Program-made: the position numbers and the translations under genes
In this document: positions 6,831-14,324 of the stretch, one piece after another
How positions within the stretch are numbered: position 1 is the stretch's first letter
Layout of the letters: each line of letters starts with the position of its first letter
The notes under the pieces: model-generated
Told to the model about the DNA's origin: nothing
Databases searched by the model: none
The model's input: only the letters and a program-made list of their open reading frames with translations
Source: a virus
Direction: 5' to 3' (one strand)
Virus record (IMG/VR): IMGVR_UViG_3300025671_000575
Location: 1-22,791 of that record
DNA length: 22,791 bases

Positions 6831-8770
6831 TAACGTCTACCATCCGGTTTTACATCTACTCTTAATGTTCCATAACGCCAAGTTTCACCTACAGCGTCAT
6901 TAGCTATTTTAATTGAAAGCAGTCGACCTCTTGCTCTAGTATCTACCTTATCAGTAGATGATGTAATTGTAAAGGGACCAAGTGGTGAGCTTGATGCTGT
7001 GTTACTTGGATAATCATTTAAAAGTAATGTAATTTTTGAATTACCTGTTAATACTTGAAAGTCTGGTATAAAACGTTTCATAGACATAATAAATTCACCG
7101 TCACCTCTAAAATCAGCTATACCAGTTGATTGGCCTGTTATACCTCTTCTTGCTGCAATATCAAAATCACCAGATTGTATAAAAGCATTAATAGAAGTAA
7201 CACCAGATGAATTGACCTGATCAGTTCCGGTTTCATGTTGGTAATATATAGATGCTCCATATAAATTTGTAATACCTTGAATATTAAAATTAGGTGTAGC
7301 TGTTGAATTATATTGTGTTGCATAAGGCACATCAAATACACCTGTGTCTGCATAGGATGATCTAGCTAATGATCCAGTTGTCCAACAGTTTTCTCCATAG
7401 TTATAAGTAACACATCTGTCAATTTGTGTACTTCCAGCTTTTGGATAAAACCATGTTACTTCATTATATAAAGTATTATGTTCGCCGTATATAATCTGAC
7501 TTGCATTATAATTAATACCTAGATTATCTCCTGTAGTTGTAAATACAAAATCTTCTACTAAACATGGTAATGCTTTAACTGTTCCATCAAATGCAAAAAA
7601 TCCACCTTCACCTGACATCCAAAATATCATACCATTAGAATAACTAACTGCATTTTGTCCAATACATCCACAGTTTGTTCCAACTTGTCTAACACTGAAT
7701 GTAAACGGTGGACCTACAAATTGAATTACATATGCTGCACTATCGGTTAATACAAATACATAATCTTTACCTTGAACAGCTGCTACAATTTTATTACCTG
7801 TATCTAATCTAAATGTACCTGCAGTGTTTGTAGCGGTTGGTTGGTACGTTGAATAATCTTCTTGGTTTGAAAATCTTATAAACATTGGATCCTGTGTAGT
7901 TGAATCACCAATCGTTGTTTCAGTTCCAAAGTGAAATAAATGTCTATCTCTATCTGATACCAAAGTTAATCTTGTTTTAGTAGGAGCTCCTGACATTAAA
8001 CTTGCTCTTATACTTCTTGCGCCTGCTGCACCAGCATTCCAAGTAAATGTTCTACCATTATGAATTGTTGCAACTAATATTTCTCCAAAGTTATCAAGAC
8101 TCCAGATGCCTGGATCCAAGATCACGTCACTAATTGTACGCTCCGTGCCCCAGGTAGAATTTCCCCATAAGTATGTGCCCCATCCATACCCTGCTGTTTG
8201 AAATGTTGGACCAACAGTTACATATGGATCAATTTGTGCGGAACCTGTTCCTGAAGTTGTAGCTGCAGAGTTAGATGGCATTGTAATGTCAAATGCATTT
8301 GCAGTTACATTTGATATTTCAAATGTGTTTTCTGTAAAATCTGTTGTTGCATAACCTGATCCTGTTGGAACAGTAACTGATGAAAATGTAACATATCTTC
8401 CACTTGATAAACTATGAGAAGTTTTGTTTACAGTAACTGTTGGAGAACCGATTGTAGCATCAAAATCAGCTCCAGTAATTCCGGTATCTAAAGGTGTAAT
8501 GTCATAAAACTTATCACCATAATATAAAAACAAACCTTGTGATGTACCGATTGCTGCATATTTTTCACCAGCTAAAGATGTCCATGTATGTTGTGCTCTA
8601 GCTGCACCTGGAAGAGTTTCATTATCAATAGTTAATTGTTCCCAACCACCTATTTTTTCTGGAAGTCCATATCTAAATCTAACAAAATCACCATCAGTCC
8701 ATTGAGACTCAGCTCCTGATTGTGTTATTTGTTTATTAAAACCTGGTTTAAACTGTAGTTTCTGAAGCAT
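6830..8770 (-). CDS. P22 gp10-like tail hub/nozzle (DNA stabilisation) protein
   Basis: The 646-aa product starts MLQKLQFKPGFNKQITQSG, followed by WTDGDFVRFRYGLPEKIGGW (24-43). This is the signature I know from P22 gp10-type 'phage stabilisation' proteins, which plug the neck and form the nozzle of the short tail. Beta-propeller-like repeats fill the rest, including an NCGCIGQNAVSY block and MIFWMSGEGGFFAFDGTV. It is longer than P22 gp10 (about 470 aa from memory), with extra beta-rich sequence near residues 105-185. The start has a GAGGTG ribosome binding site just upstream, and the gene ends in TAATG with the next. It argues for a podovirus. The oxygenase island lies directly upstream, separated by only 36 bases. 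Confidence 0.85.
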   Translation of the reverse strand: MLQKLQFKPGFNKQITQSGAESQWTDGDFVRFRYGLPEKIGGWEQLTIDNETLPGAARAQHTWTSLAGEKYAAIGTSQGLFLYYGDKFYDITPLDTGITGADFDATIGSPTVTVNKTSHSLSSGRYVTFSSVTVPTGSGYATTDFTENTFEISNVTANAFDITMPSNSAATTSGTGSAQIDPYVTVGPTFQTAGYGWGTYLWGNSTWGTERTISDVILDPGIWSLDNFGEILVATIHNGRTFTWNAGAAGARSIRASLMSGAPTKTRLTLVSDRDRHLFHFGTETTIGDSTTQDPMFIRFSNQEDYSTYQPTATNTAGTFRLDTGNKIVAAVQGKDYVFVLTDSAAYVIQFVGPPFTFSVRQVGTNCGCIGQNAVSYSNGMIFWMSGEGGFFAFDGTVKALPCLVEDFVFTTTGDNLGINYNASQIIYGEHNTLYNEVTWFYPKAGSTQIDRCVTYNYGENCWTTGSLARSSYADTGVFDVPYATQYNSTATPNFNIQGITNLYGASIYYQHETGTDQVNSSGVTSINAFIQSGDFDIAARRGITGQSTGIADFRGDGEFIMSMKRFIPDFQVLTGNSKITLLLNDYPSNTASSSPLGPFTITSSTDKVDTRARGRLLSIKIANDAVGETWRYGTLRVDVKPDGRR

Positions 8771-8806
8771 AGCACCTCATTATATATGCTTTTTATTTAA
8801 TTACTA

Positions 8807-9448
8807 TTAATTTTTTACTTGTAAATCAACAAAAGAATCAGCATCTCCTAGTTTTCCAACTGGAATAAAATTCATTGCAATACAATATCGTGTTTTATTG
8901 GATTTGTGAGTGCCTACAATATGATACATTTCACTAGGAAAAAATAACACCATATCTGATACAGGCTTAACCATAATTTCTTTAGTATTGTACATATTCC
9001 ATTTGTTAGGTAATATATTAAATCTTTGATCAGAAGTATCTTCAAAAAAAATAGCTGCAGATTTTTCATCCATCTGTGGATAATAAACTCCACTAAACAT
9101 ACAGTTCCTATGGTTGTGAGGAAAAGAAGATTGACCTTTACTTGTTTTACTAATCCAAGACGTAGTTAATTTAAATTCGTTATGTCTATATTCAAAAGCT
9201 TCATTTTTATATTCTGTAAAAGCATTTAATAATTGTTTTTTTAATTTAGGTAATTTATTTAAAACTTGTTTATCATAAGAAGTGTGAGTTACATGTAGGT
9301 AATCTTCTGTCTCTTTTTGTGCAGAGTTTTGGTAAGCACAGGCTGTCTCTAGTTTTTCTAACACTTTTATTGTTTTAGCCGTGTCTGTATTACCCAACAC
9401 TTGAGAATAAATAGCTTTAGAAAAAACTGGAGTAATTTTACCTTTCAT
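8807..9448 (-). CDS. 2OG-Fe(II) oxygenase-like protein, 2OG-FeII_Oxy_5 type (HxH)
   Basis: This is the last gene of the oxygenase island. I choose the ATG at 9448 (213 aa) because it forms an ATGA overlap with the preceding stop, with GGTGG just upstream; in-frame starts at 9472 and 9457 would need a longer overlap. The C-terminal half fits the 2OG-FeII_Oxy_5 (PF13759) pattern: SSFPHNHRNCMFSGVYYPQ (107-125) gives H111 and H113, VLFFPSEMYHIVG has distal H176, and TRYCIAMNF has R187 as the likely 2-oxoglutarate anchor. The second ligand position is His rather than Asp, as I recall for this family. The N-terminal ~80 residues are helical and charged. The reaction would be hydroxylation coupled to 2-oxoglutarate decarboxylation; the substrate is unknown. 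Confidence 0.8.
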   Translation of the reverse strand: MKGKITPVFSKAIYSQVLGNTDTAKTIKVLEKLETACAYQNSAQKETEDYLHVTHTSYDKQVLNKLPKLKKQLLNAFTEYKNEAFEYRHNEFKLTTSWISKTSKGQSSFPHNHRNCMFSGVYYPQMDEKSAAIFFEDTSDQRFNILPNKWNMYNTKEIMVKPVSDMVLFFPSEMYHIVGTHKSNKTRYCIAMNFIPVGKLGDADSFVDLQVKN

Positions 9449-10002
9449 TGCCACCATGGTCCTTTCTTCCAAATTGCTAATGTTATTCTTTCTCCTTTTG
9501 TAACTGGCGTAACTTTGTGTGCCATAAAAGATGGAAATACTAATACTGAACCTGGTTTACTAAATTCTTTTATATGTAATGATTCCCCCCACCAAATATA
9601 TAGATCCCCACCCTCATATTTTTTTTCAGATAAATTAATTAAAGTTGTAAGTTTAGATGTATAACCTTTGTCAAAAAACTCACCATCATAGTGCCACTCG
9701 TATTGACCTGCTACATCAGCTTTGTAAATATTATGATTGACACAATCAAATCTTGTAAAATTTCTAGTGGTAAAATTAAAAAATTGATTATTAGTGCTAT
9801 CAATTAAATCTTCAATATTGTTTATAACTTCACATTTTCTTAAAGTATTTAAATCTAACACTGAAACCTTTGCAGTCTTAACAGCTTTTTTAGATGGTTT
9901 GTCTTGTAATTTAGAATTATGACTTGCTAAAATAAATTTGTTTATTTTTTTTATTTGAGCAGGTTTGTATACATCTTGATACCAATAATAACAAAACTTC
10001 AT
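9445..10002 (-). CDS. 2OG-Fe(II) oxygenase, PKHD/prolyl-4-hydroxylase type
   Basis: The 185-aa product has a complete canonical site. YEWHYDGEF (101-109) gives H104 and D106, VFPSFMAHKVTPVTKGER has distal H162, and R172 would bind 2-oxoglutarate. LINLSEKKYEGGDLYIW (121-137) is the typical 'L.Ls....y.GG.l' strand of PKHD-type enzymes. This is one of the clearest active-enzyme candidates in the island, and it resembles the first oxygenase of the island (14914-15477) in the order and wording of these motifs. The start forms an ATGA overlap with the degenerate paralogue upstream, and its stop overlaps the next ATG in the same way. Likely a cytoplasmic, Fe(II)-dependent hydroxylase of a protein or small-molecule substrate. 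Confidence 0.88.
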   Translation of the reverse strand: MKFCYYWYQDVYKPAQIKKINKFILASHNSKLQDKPSKKAVKTAKVSVLDLNTLRKCEVINNIEDLIDSTNNQFFNFTTRNFTRFDCVNHNIYKADVAGQYEWHYDGEFFDKGYTSKLTTLINLSEKKYEGGDLYIWWGESLHIKEFSKPGSVLVFPSFMAHKVTPVTKGERITLAIWKKGPWWQ

Positions 10003-10484
10003 GTATAATTAATAATTAATTTTATTCCTCTTACATAATTTTGTTGTACAAGAGTTGCATATTTAGAGTTTTCAAATAAAACCATTTTATTATCTTCAGG
10101 GTCAATTTTAACTTTATCAATACCGTTCTCTATAATTAATTTACCATTGTTGGAATCTAAAAATAAAACTGCTGTTTTACAATCAAAAGATCTGTCTCTT
10201 GTCAAAGGAGTCTCATAAATAAAAGGTTCTTTCGTAAACAAAATAGCTTTGACTTGAGTTATCATATTAGGTTTTAATTTTTCTAATATAGGAAATATCT
10301 CATCAAAGAATGGTGAGGTCTTTTCATGCCAATCAAAAAAGGTATGTTGAAAATAATATTTATCTGTAAAAGTTTGTTCGTTATAATAAAACCAAGCAAA
10401 CTCATTTGATCTAATGATTTTTTTAATATTATTATAAGTATCTTCTTCTAAAAAATTTTTTATTTCTCTAATGTTACTGTCCAT
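9999..10484 (-). CDS. Degenerate 2OG oxygenase-fold protein lacking metal ligands
   Basis: The 161-aa product matches the layout of the 197-aa oxygenase at 12029-12622: an N-terminal SNEFAWFYYNEQTFTDKYY block (26-44), a CKTAVLFLDSNNGKLIIENG core (102-121) and a terminal GIKLIINYT strand. In related phage enzymes the core is preceded by an HxD and followed by a distal His before 'R.viNfn'. Here there is no histidine at all after residue 53; the HxD region reads YETPLTRDRSF, and the distal region reads ENSKYATLVQQNYVRG. The Fe-binding triad is therefore absent. The reading frame is intact, with a strong AAAGGAG ribosome binding site, so this is not an obvious pseudogene. It may be a regulatory or scaffold subunit, or a binding-only domain. 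Overlaps the unknown 114-aa gene by 25 bp. Confidence 0.72.
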   Translation of the reverse strand: MDSNIREIKNFLEEDTYNNIKKIIRSNEFAWFYYNEQTFTDKYYFQHTFFDWHEKTSPFFDEIFPILEKLKPNMITQVKAILFTKEPFIYETPLTRDRSFDCKTAVLFLDSNNGKLIIENGIDKVKIDPEDNKMVLFENSKYATLVQQNYVRGIKLIINYT

Positions 10485-10804
10485 TCTAACTCCTTTGCTA
10501 TGCTTTCTAAATGTAAAACTTTAATTTTATTTTTTAATATGTATTTATGTAATTCTTTAATATCAATAATCCACCATTGACTTAAAGTTTCTACAACCAT
10601 TTTATCTGCTTTAGTTCGAGTAGATCCTTTTTTAGCTGTCGTCCCATCTTTCTGAACTTTTAAAGGTCTTACATCAAAACGAAATCTTTCATTGTATCTA
10701 TCTTTTAAAATACCAGACACATCCCACAATTGCGTTTTACGCGTTCTTTCATTAGGAAACCTAGCATCTTTTAAATATTTTTTAGCAAATGTTGCTGTAC
10801 TCAT
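10460..10804 (-). CDS. Unknown basic protein inside the oxygenase island (114 aa)
   Basis: A 114-aa lysine-rich protein begins MSTATFAKKYLKDARFPNER and continues VSGILKDRYNERFRFDVRPL. The C-terminal half holds KADKMVVETLSQWWIIDIKE (residues 65-84) and ends LESIAKELEWTVTLEK. It has no HxD/H pattern and is the only member of the island that does not look like an oxygenase. I recall similar small proteins in marine T4-like and podoviral genomes, without function. Its high basic content would suit binding to nucleic acid or an acidic partner. The start lies just downstream of a 26-bp tandem duplication that carries its ribosome binding site. It overlaps the degenerate oxygenase gene by 25 bp. Confidence 0.75.
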   Translation of the reverse strand: MSTATFAKKYLKDARFPNERTRKTQLWDVSGILKDRYNERFRFDVRPLKVQKDGTTAKKGSTRTKADKMVVETLSQWWIIDIKELHKYILKNKIKVLHLESIAKELEWTVTLEK

Positions 10805-10856
10805 TATTATTTAATCCTTTATATATTCTTTATTATTTAATCCTTTATATATTCTT
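10805..10856. repeat. Perfect 26-bp tandem duplication carrying the ribosome binding site
   Basis: Positions 10805-10830 and 10831-10856 are identical 26-base units (plus strand begins TATTATTTAATCCTTTATAT). On the coding strand each copy holds the Shine-Dalgarno sequence AAAGGA (10820-10815 and 10846-10841). The copy nearer the gene is spaced 10 bases from the ATG at 10804. The repeat fills most of the 70-base gap between two island genes, one of the larger gaps in the window. It could be a slippage duplication that is neutral or that changes translation of the 114-aa gene. Confidence 0.95.
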
Positions 10857-10874
10857 TTATCATACATTTCAATA

Positions 10875-11531
10875 TTAAGATACTTTAAATTTAAGATTGC
10901 CCGATACTGTGATTCTATAATCATTACTTGTATAAAATGGAAAAACCTGGTGTGATTGTTTTGCAGGAAACATAATCATTTTGCCTTCAAAACTTTTATC
11001 TACATTCAAAAGATCACAACGTATCTCTCCAGTATAATCTACATTTAAAAATGCAAATTTAGAAGTATGATTGTATCTAACATTTAGTGGATCTTCTTTA
11101 ATATCACTAAAACATTTTTCTTCTTTTTTTAAATCGTACGGAATCTTTATAAAGACAACAAATGAATACAAACCTGAATGAGTGTGAGGAGGATTAAACT
11201 CATGTTTCTTTTGAAAGTTTACCCATAGGTCATCAATATAAAATTTACAAGATTGTGATAAAACATTTATCCTTTGCGTGTGGGCAAATATTATAGGGTT
11301 AGCTAAACAGTCTATCAAAATAAAATTTTTAAATTCATCACTAATATCATCTATATGGTATTCTTTTTTAATGTGGCCAATTAAACTTTTGTTAGCATCA
11401 CGACTAGCTTTGTTAACAGCTTTTTTTAACCATGCAAATGCTTTAGGTGGAACTACAAAAGGTACAGCTCGATTACCACTTTCAATAATAGGTTTTGCTT
11501 TATCCCAATTACTTGACATCACTTCTTTCAT
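10875..11531 (-). CDS. 2OG-Fe(II) oxygenase-like protein with HTH metal-ligand pattern
   Basis: The 218-aa product has EFNPPHTHSGLYSFVVFIKI (111-130) with H116 and H118, KMIMFPAKQSHQVFPFY with distal H194, and NDYRITVSGN with R206. This is the 2OG oxygenase double-stranded beta-helix layout of the 'NPPHtHsG' phage family, in which the acidic ligand is replaced by His, as in two other island members. It carries a longer insertion (about 133-170) between the core strands than its relatives. The start is uncertain: ATG 11531 overlaps the upstream gene by 23 bp, whereas ATG 11519 (residue 5) overlaps less and has AAAGAAG nearby. Likely a hydroxylase; substrate unknown. A 70-base gap with a tandem repeat follows. 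Confidence 0.78.
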   Translation of the reverse strand: MKEVMSSNWDKAKPIIESGNRAVPFVVPPKAFAWLKKAVNKASRDANKSLIGHIKKEYHIDDISDEFKNFILIDCLANPIIFAHTQRINVLSQSCKFYIDDLWVNFQKKHEFNPPHTHSGLYSFVVFIKIPYDLKKEEKCFSDIKEDPLNVRYNHTSKFAFLNVDYTGEIRCDLLNVDKSFEGKMIMFPAKQSHQVFPFYTSNDYRITVSGNLKFKVS

Positions 11532-12036
11532 ACCAAAATATTTGCACTGTTTCTCTGTCTTGTGCTTCGCTAGTTACTGCTGATGTGCCATGTAATATCT
11601 GATTATTATTGATTACGCAACAATTATATGAAGGAAAAAAAGTATTAATCTGAGGATCTTCATCTCTTTTATATAAAAACAATCCACCCCAATTAGGGTA
11701 CCATTCTTCATTTAAATAAATTGTAGCTGCAGCCACTCTATGTCCATCATCGTGCATGGGTATATAACTATGTGGAGGCCAACGATAATAATTAACTTGC
11801 ATACCGAACTTTTTACTAGGGGGAAAAATTTTGCTAAATATTTTTCTTACTTGATTATATATGTTTAAGTTCTGATCTAAAGGTAAAATTGGAATATAAG
11901 GTGCTCTTCTAATAAACTCTGGCCAATGATAACTTGTCTGCCATCTTTTTTCTTCAAGAGTATCTTGGACATAAGTTTTTATTTCTTTAATAAGTTTATC
12001 AGGTAATACATTAGTATGAAAAACAATATTATTCAT
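11509..12036 (-). CDS. 2OG-Fe(II) oxygenase, prolyl-4-hydroxylase-like
   Basis: I choose ATG 12036 (175 aa) because it gives an 8-bp overlap with the preceding stop (ATGAATAA) and starts the recognisable domain (MNNIVFHTNVLPDKLIKEIK). A longer frame extends upstream to 12117 but would overlap the neighbour by almost 90 bp. Motifs: YIPMHDDGHRVAAATIYLNE (91-110) supplies H95 and D97, the 'L' core is WGGLFLYKRDE, and NNQILHGTSAVT has distal H149. R161 in DRETVQIFW is the likely 2-oxoglutarate anchor. All residues needed for Fe(II) and cosubstrate binding are present, so activity is plausible. No Shine-Dalgarno sequence is visible, which fits translational coupling. Substrate unknown. Confidence 0.85.
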   Translation of the reverse strand: MNNIVFHTNVLPDKLIKEIKTYVQDTLEEKRWQTSYHWPEFIRRAPYIPILPLDQNLNIYNQVRKIFSKIFPPSKKFGMQVNYYRWPPHSYIPMHDDGHRVAAATIYLNEEWYPNWGGLFLYKRDEDPQINTFFPSYNCCVINNNQILHGTSAVTSEAQDRETVQIFWYERSDVK

Positions 12037-12622
12037 TAGTTGTAAAATCAAAGTTGATGACTGTTCTTTTGTCATATTTAATTGGATTATTGCCTGCATG
12101 ATAGATGTCTCCATCAAAATAAATTGATTTACCTTGTTTAGGTGTAACTCTTTTTATAGTTTTATATCCTTTGTATAAAAAAGTAGGATCACCTTCTTTA
12201 TATCTCTTATCAAAGAAAAAAGTATCTCCATCAGAGTCTTCTACGTAATAAATTAAACTTTTGTAATTTTTTTCATTTTCTAAATCTACATGAGGGTAAT
12301 TATATTTATCTTTTGTATGACCTGGTTTTTGTAAAGTTCTTCTAATTCTAACTCTTAAAATATCTCGTATAGGTATGTTTAAATCTGGTAAAATAGAATC
12401 TACAAAAAGATAATATGCATCTGAATTAACTCCTTTAGGTGCTAGAAACAATGTATGAACATAAGCTGGAGTCAAAGTAATATTTTTATTACCTGGTGTA
12501 TTAATTTCTTTATCACTTAAAATAGTTCCATAGTAAAACCAAGGAAAAGTATCGGAGTTTAAAATATCTTTTATTTTGTTTTGTTTATCTAGCGAAACTA
12601 AATTATTTAATATCTTTATCAT
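12029..12622 (-). CDS. 2OG-Fe(II) oxygenase of the phage 'FPWFYY' type
   Basis: The 197-aa product begins with a helical lid region containing SDTFPWFYYG (23-32), a signature I recall from cyanophage and marine-phage oxygenases. The active site is complete: NYPHVDLENE (108-117) gives H111 and D113, IYFDGDIYHAGNNP gives distal H165, and KRTVINFDF has R176. The core strand is SLIYYVEDSDGDTFFFD (122-138). It is the active-looking counterpart of the ligand-less protein at 9999-10484, with which it shares the N-terminal block and the C-terminal strand. An AAAGGG ribosome binding site lies eight bases upstream of the ATG. It overlaps the upstream gene by 20 bp and the downstream one by 8 bp. Confidence 0.87.
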   Translation of the reverse strand: MIKILNNLVSLDKQNKIKDILNSDTFPWFYYGTILSDKEINTPGNKNITLTPAYVHTLFLAPKGVNSDAYYLFVDSILPDLNIPIRDILRVRIRRTLQKPGHTKDKYNYPHVDLENEKNYKSLIYYVEDSDGDTFFFDKRYKEGDPTFLYKGYKTIKRVTPKQGKSIYFDGDIYHAGNNPIKYDKRTVINFDFTTNE

Positions 12623-13235
12623 ATATAGACCCTTTCAATTTATTATGATCCCAATTTACAGGATGCGTCCAAGAAGACAAGGAGTATTTAGTTCCAGATA
12701 TTAATGGATAAGCTACGTGTGGATGAGTAACCTGTGAGGGCCAAACAAAACACCATCCTTTCGGTATATCTTTGTTAGTCCATTTCTGCCTTGGAAACTC
12801 TACATGACATCCTTTGAAATTAGTATTTAATTTTACATTCAAAGTAAATTTACTTGTATCATTATGTAATTTTACATTTTGTCCTTTATGATGATATTTA
12901 ATAATCATTGGACAAAACCATCCTGAAATATAACTACCTTGAAATTTAGTAAGCAACAAAGGAGATATTCTTTCTTTGTATTGTATACAAAAATTTTTAA
13001 ATAAATCTTTTTCTATATCTGTAAAAAACAATGTGTTCCAAGGACAATTATCTGTTTCACCTTCTGATTGATTGTAAACAATATAAGGTGCAAATTCTTT
13101 TTTCTTCTCTTCACAAATAGCTACTAATTCATCACAAAAAGATTCAGTATAAAAAGGAGTTATTAATATATCCTTTATAAATTTGTATTTCTTACCACAA
13201 TCAGGGTGTATACCTTTGTTATATATCACAGTCAA
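12603..13235 (-). CDS. 2OG-Fe(II) oxygenase, lysyl/prolyl hydroxylase-like (HND, Lys anchor)
   Basis: The 210-aa product carries VKLHNDTSKFTLNVKLN (121-137) with H124 and D126, and CFVWPSQVTHPHVAYPLISG (162-181) with H171/H173 as distal ligand candidates. K183 in GTKYSLSSW stands where Lys replaces Arg as the 2-oxoglutarate anchor, as in prolyl 4-hydroxylases. The FPRQKW insertion (147-152) lies between the core strands. It resembles the 198-aa oxygenase at 14321-14917 in the segment from the 'WPS' turn to the final strand. The start is weak: no ATG exists near the 5' end, and the frame opens with TTG at 13235 or GTG at 13229, neither with a Shine-Dalgarno sequence. It overlaps the upstream stop by up to 17 bp, so re-initiation is likely. 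Confidence 0.82.
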   Translation of the reverse strand: MTVIYNKGIHPDCGKKYKFIKDILITPFYTESFCDELVAICEEKKKEFAPYIVYNQSEGETDNCPWNTLFFTDIEKDLFKNFCIQYKERISPLLLTKFQGSYISGWFCPMIIKYHHKGQNVKLHNDTSKFTLNVKLNTNFKGCHVEFPRQKWTNKDIPKGWCFVWPSQVTHPHVAYPLISGTKYSLSSWTHPVNWDHNKLKGSIYDKDIK

Positions 13236-13743
13236 AATTAAAAGAAATAATAGTTTTTAAAGTATTAGTTATTTGAGGTGGAGCTCTATGTTTTACATAA
13301 GAAGGAAATACAATAATATCTCCTTCATATACAGTTGGCATCATAACTTTTTTAGTTACAGGATCTACAAGTTCTGTGCCGATACATTTTTCATTATACT
13401 TCACATAATAAACTCCAGTAAATGTACATCCATGAATATGCCAGTGATGAGTGTTATCTTTTTTATATTGTTGAAACCAAATATCTTTGAACTGTAATGT
13501 TTTAAAATCCATCTGTGTTAGAAAAGTTTCAAAACTTTTCATAAAACTAGGTAAAAACATTTCTACCCATGAACGACTAGGATTGGTGCTGTTGTGAAAA
13601 TCACATTTATAAATGTCATCCATGTTTACATTATTTTTTTTATTAAAAGGTTCTTGTTTAAAATGTGTTAATAATTTGTTTTTAAACTTTTTATGTTGTT
13701 TAAATGGAAACTTAATTAATTTATATTGAATTATCTCTTGCAT
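13219..13743 (-). CDS. 2OG-Fe(II) oxygenase-like protein, 2OG-FeII_Oxy_5 type (HIH)
   Basis: I use ATG 13743 (174 aa, MQEIIQYKLIKFPF). A TTG at 13764 has GGAAG just upstream and cannot be excluded. The PF13759-like core is DNTHHWHIHGCTFTGVYYVK (96-115), with H102 and H104 as likely metal ligands; GDIIVFPSYVKHRAPP has distal H152, and K163 in TLKTIISFNF takes the anchor position. The carboxylate of the classic HxD is replaced by His, as I recall for the family. A basic N-terminus (residues 8-37) may contact substrate. It sits between two oxygenase genes with overlaps of 13 and up to 17 bp. Role inferred to be hydroxylation, with lower certainty than for the HxD members. Confidence 0.8.
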   Translation of the reverse strand: MQEIIQYKLIKFPFKQHKKFKNKLLTHFKQEPFNKKNNVNMDDIYKCDFHNSTNPSRSWVEMFLPSFMKSFETFLTQMDFKTLQFKDIWFQQYKKDNTHHWHIHGCTFTGVYYVKYNEKCIGTELVDPVTKKVMMPTVYEGDIIVFPSYVKHRAPPQITNTLKTIISFNFDCDI

Positions 13744-14324
13744 ATAGATGGCATACCCAACCAAATTCTTCCATCGTAGGGTTCTTTATCCTTTCTTTTA
13801 ACATCATTGTAATGAAAAAACACTTGACCACATTCTCCTTTTGGTAAAGGTTTTCTCCAGTGTTCTAGTTCTTCACCTTTGTAAACTAACATATCACCAG
13901 GTTTTAATATAATTTTTTTATTTTCTACATAGATAGGCCATGTTTCTCCACCTAGATTTAAAGTTGTAGAAAATTCACAAGGTATTCTATCTTTGTGTTT
14001 ATGTAATTCATTACCTTTTTCGTATATTCTTGCATAAGAATAAGTAGGCACTAAACTTAAATTTGTAATTTTTTCCATTGTAGGTTTTAACATAACCAGT
14101 AAACATTCAAGAGCTGGATCTCCATACACACAATATATTTTTTCTTTAAACATAGGATCGCCAAAAGTTCCATAAGTTGTATCTAGTGCATGTATTAAAC
14201 ATTTCTCTCGTTGTAAAATATATAACAAATCTCTTCTAAATCTTAAATAATTAAAAAAATAATGAGCCATATCTTTAGATATAACTTTCTTAATTACTTG
14301 ATAATAATCTTTTTTAAAACTCAT
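13731..14324 (-). CDS. 2OG-Fe(II) oxygenase-like protein (HKD...EHWR type)
   Basis: I choose ATG 14324 (197 aa, MSFKKDYYQVIKKVISK) because it makes an ATGA overlap with the preceding stop and has AAGG upstream; an in-frame extension to 14351 is unlikely. Motifs: YARIYEKGNELHKHKDRIPC (97-116) supplies H110 and D112, STTLNLGG is the next strand, and PGDMLVYKGEELEHWRKPL (142-160) has distal H155. QVFFHYND (167-174) closes the fold, with Gln where Arg is common. I recall this 'DLEHWREP...QVFLHY' arrangement from cyanophage and bacterial 2OG oxygenases. The active site looks intact for iron, while the cosubstrate anchor is less clear. It overlaps the next gene by 13 bp. Confidence 0.83.
   Translation of the reverse strand: MSFKKDYYQVIKKVISKDMAHYFFNYLRFRRDLLYILQREKCLIHALDTTYGTFGDPMFKEKIYCVYGDPALECLLVMLKPTMEKITNLSLVPTYSYARIYEKGNELHKHKDRIPCEFSTTLNLGGETWPIYVENKKIILKPGDMLVYKGEELEHWRKPLPKGECGQVFFHYNDVKRKDKEPYDGRIWLGMPSICKR

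Noticed and set aside
10837-10863. Eight-codon leader-peptide-like frame (MIKEYIKD) upstream of the 114-aa gene
   Set aside because: It lies in AT-rich repeat sequence with no ribosome binding site or downstream attenuator; it is likely chance.
13219-13743. HxH pattern as evidence that this enzyme is dead
   Set aside because: The PF13759-type members here (9448, 11531 and 13743 genes) all have His at this position, which I recall as usual for the family, so it is not counted as inactivation.
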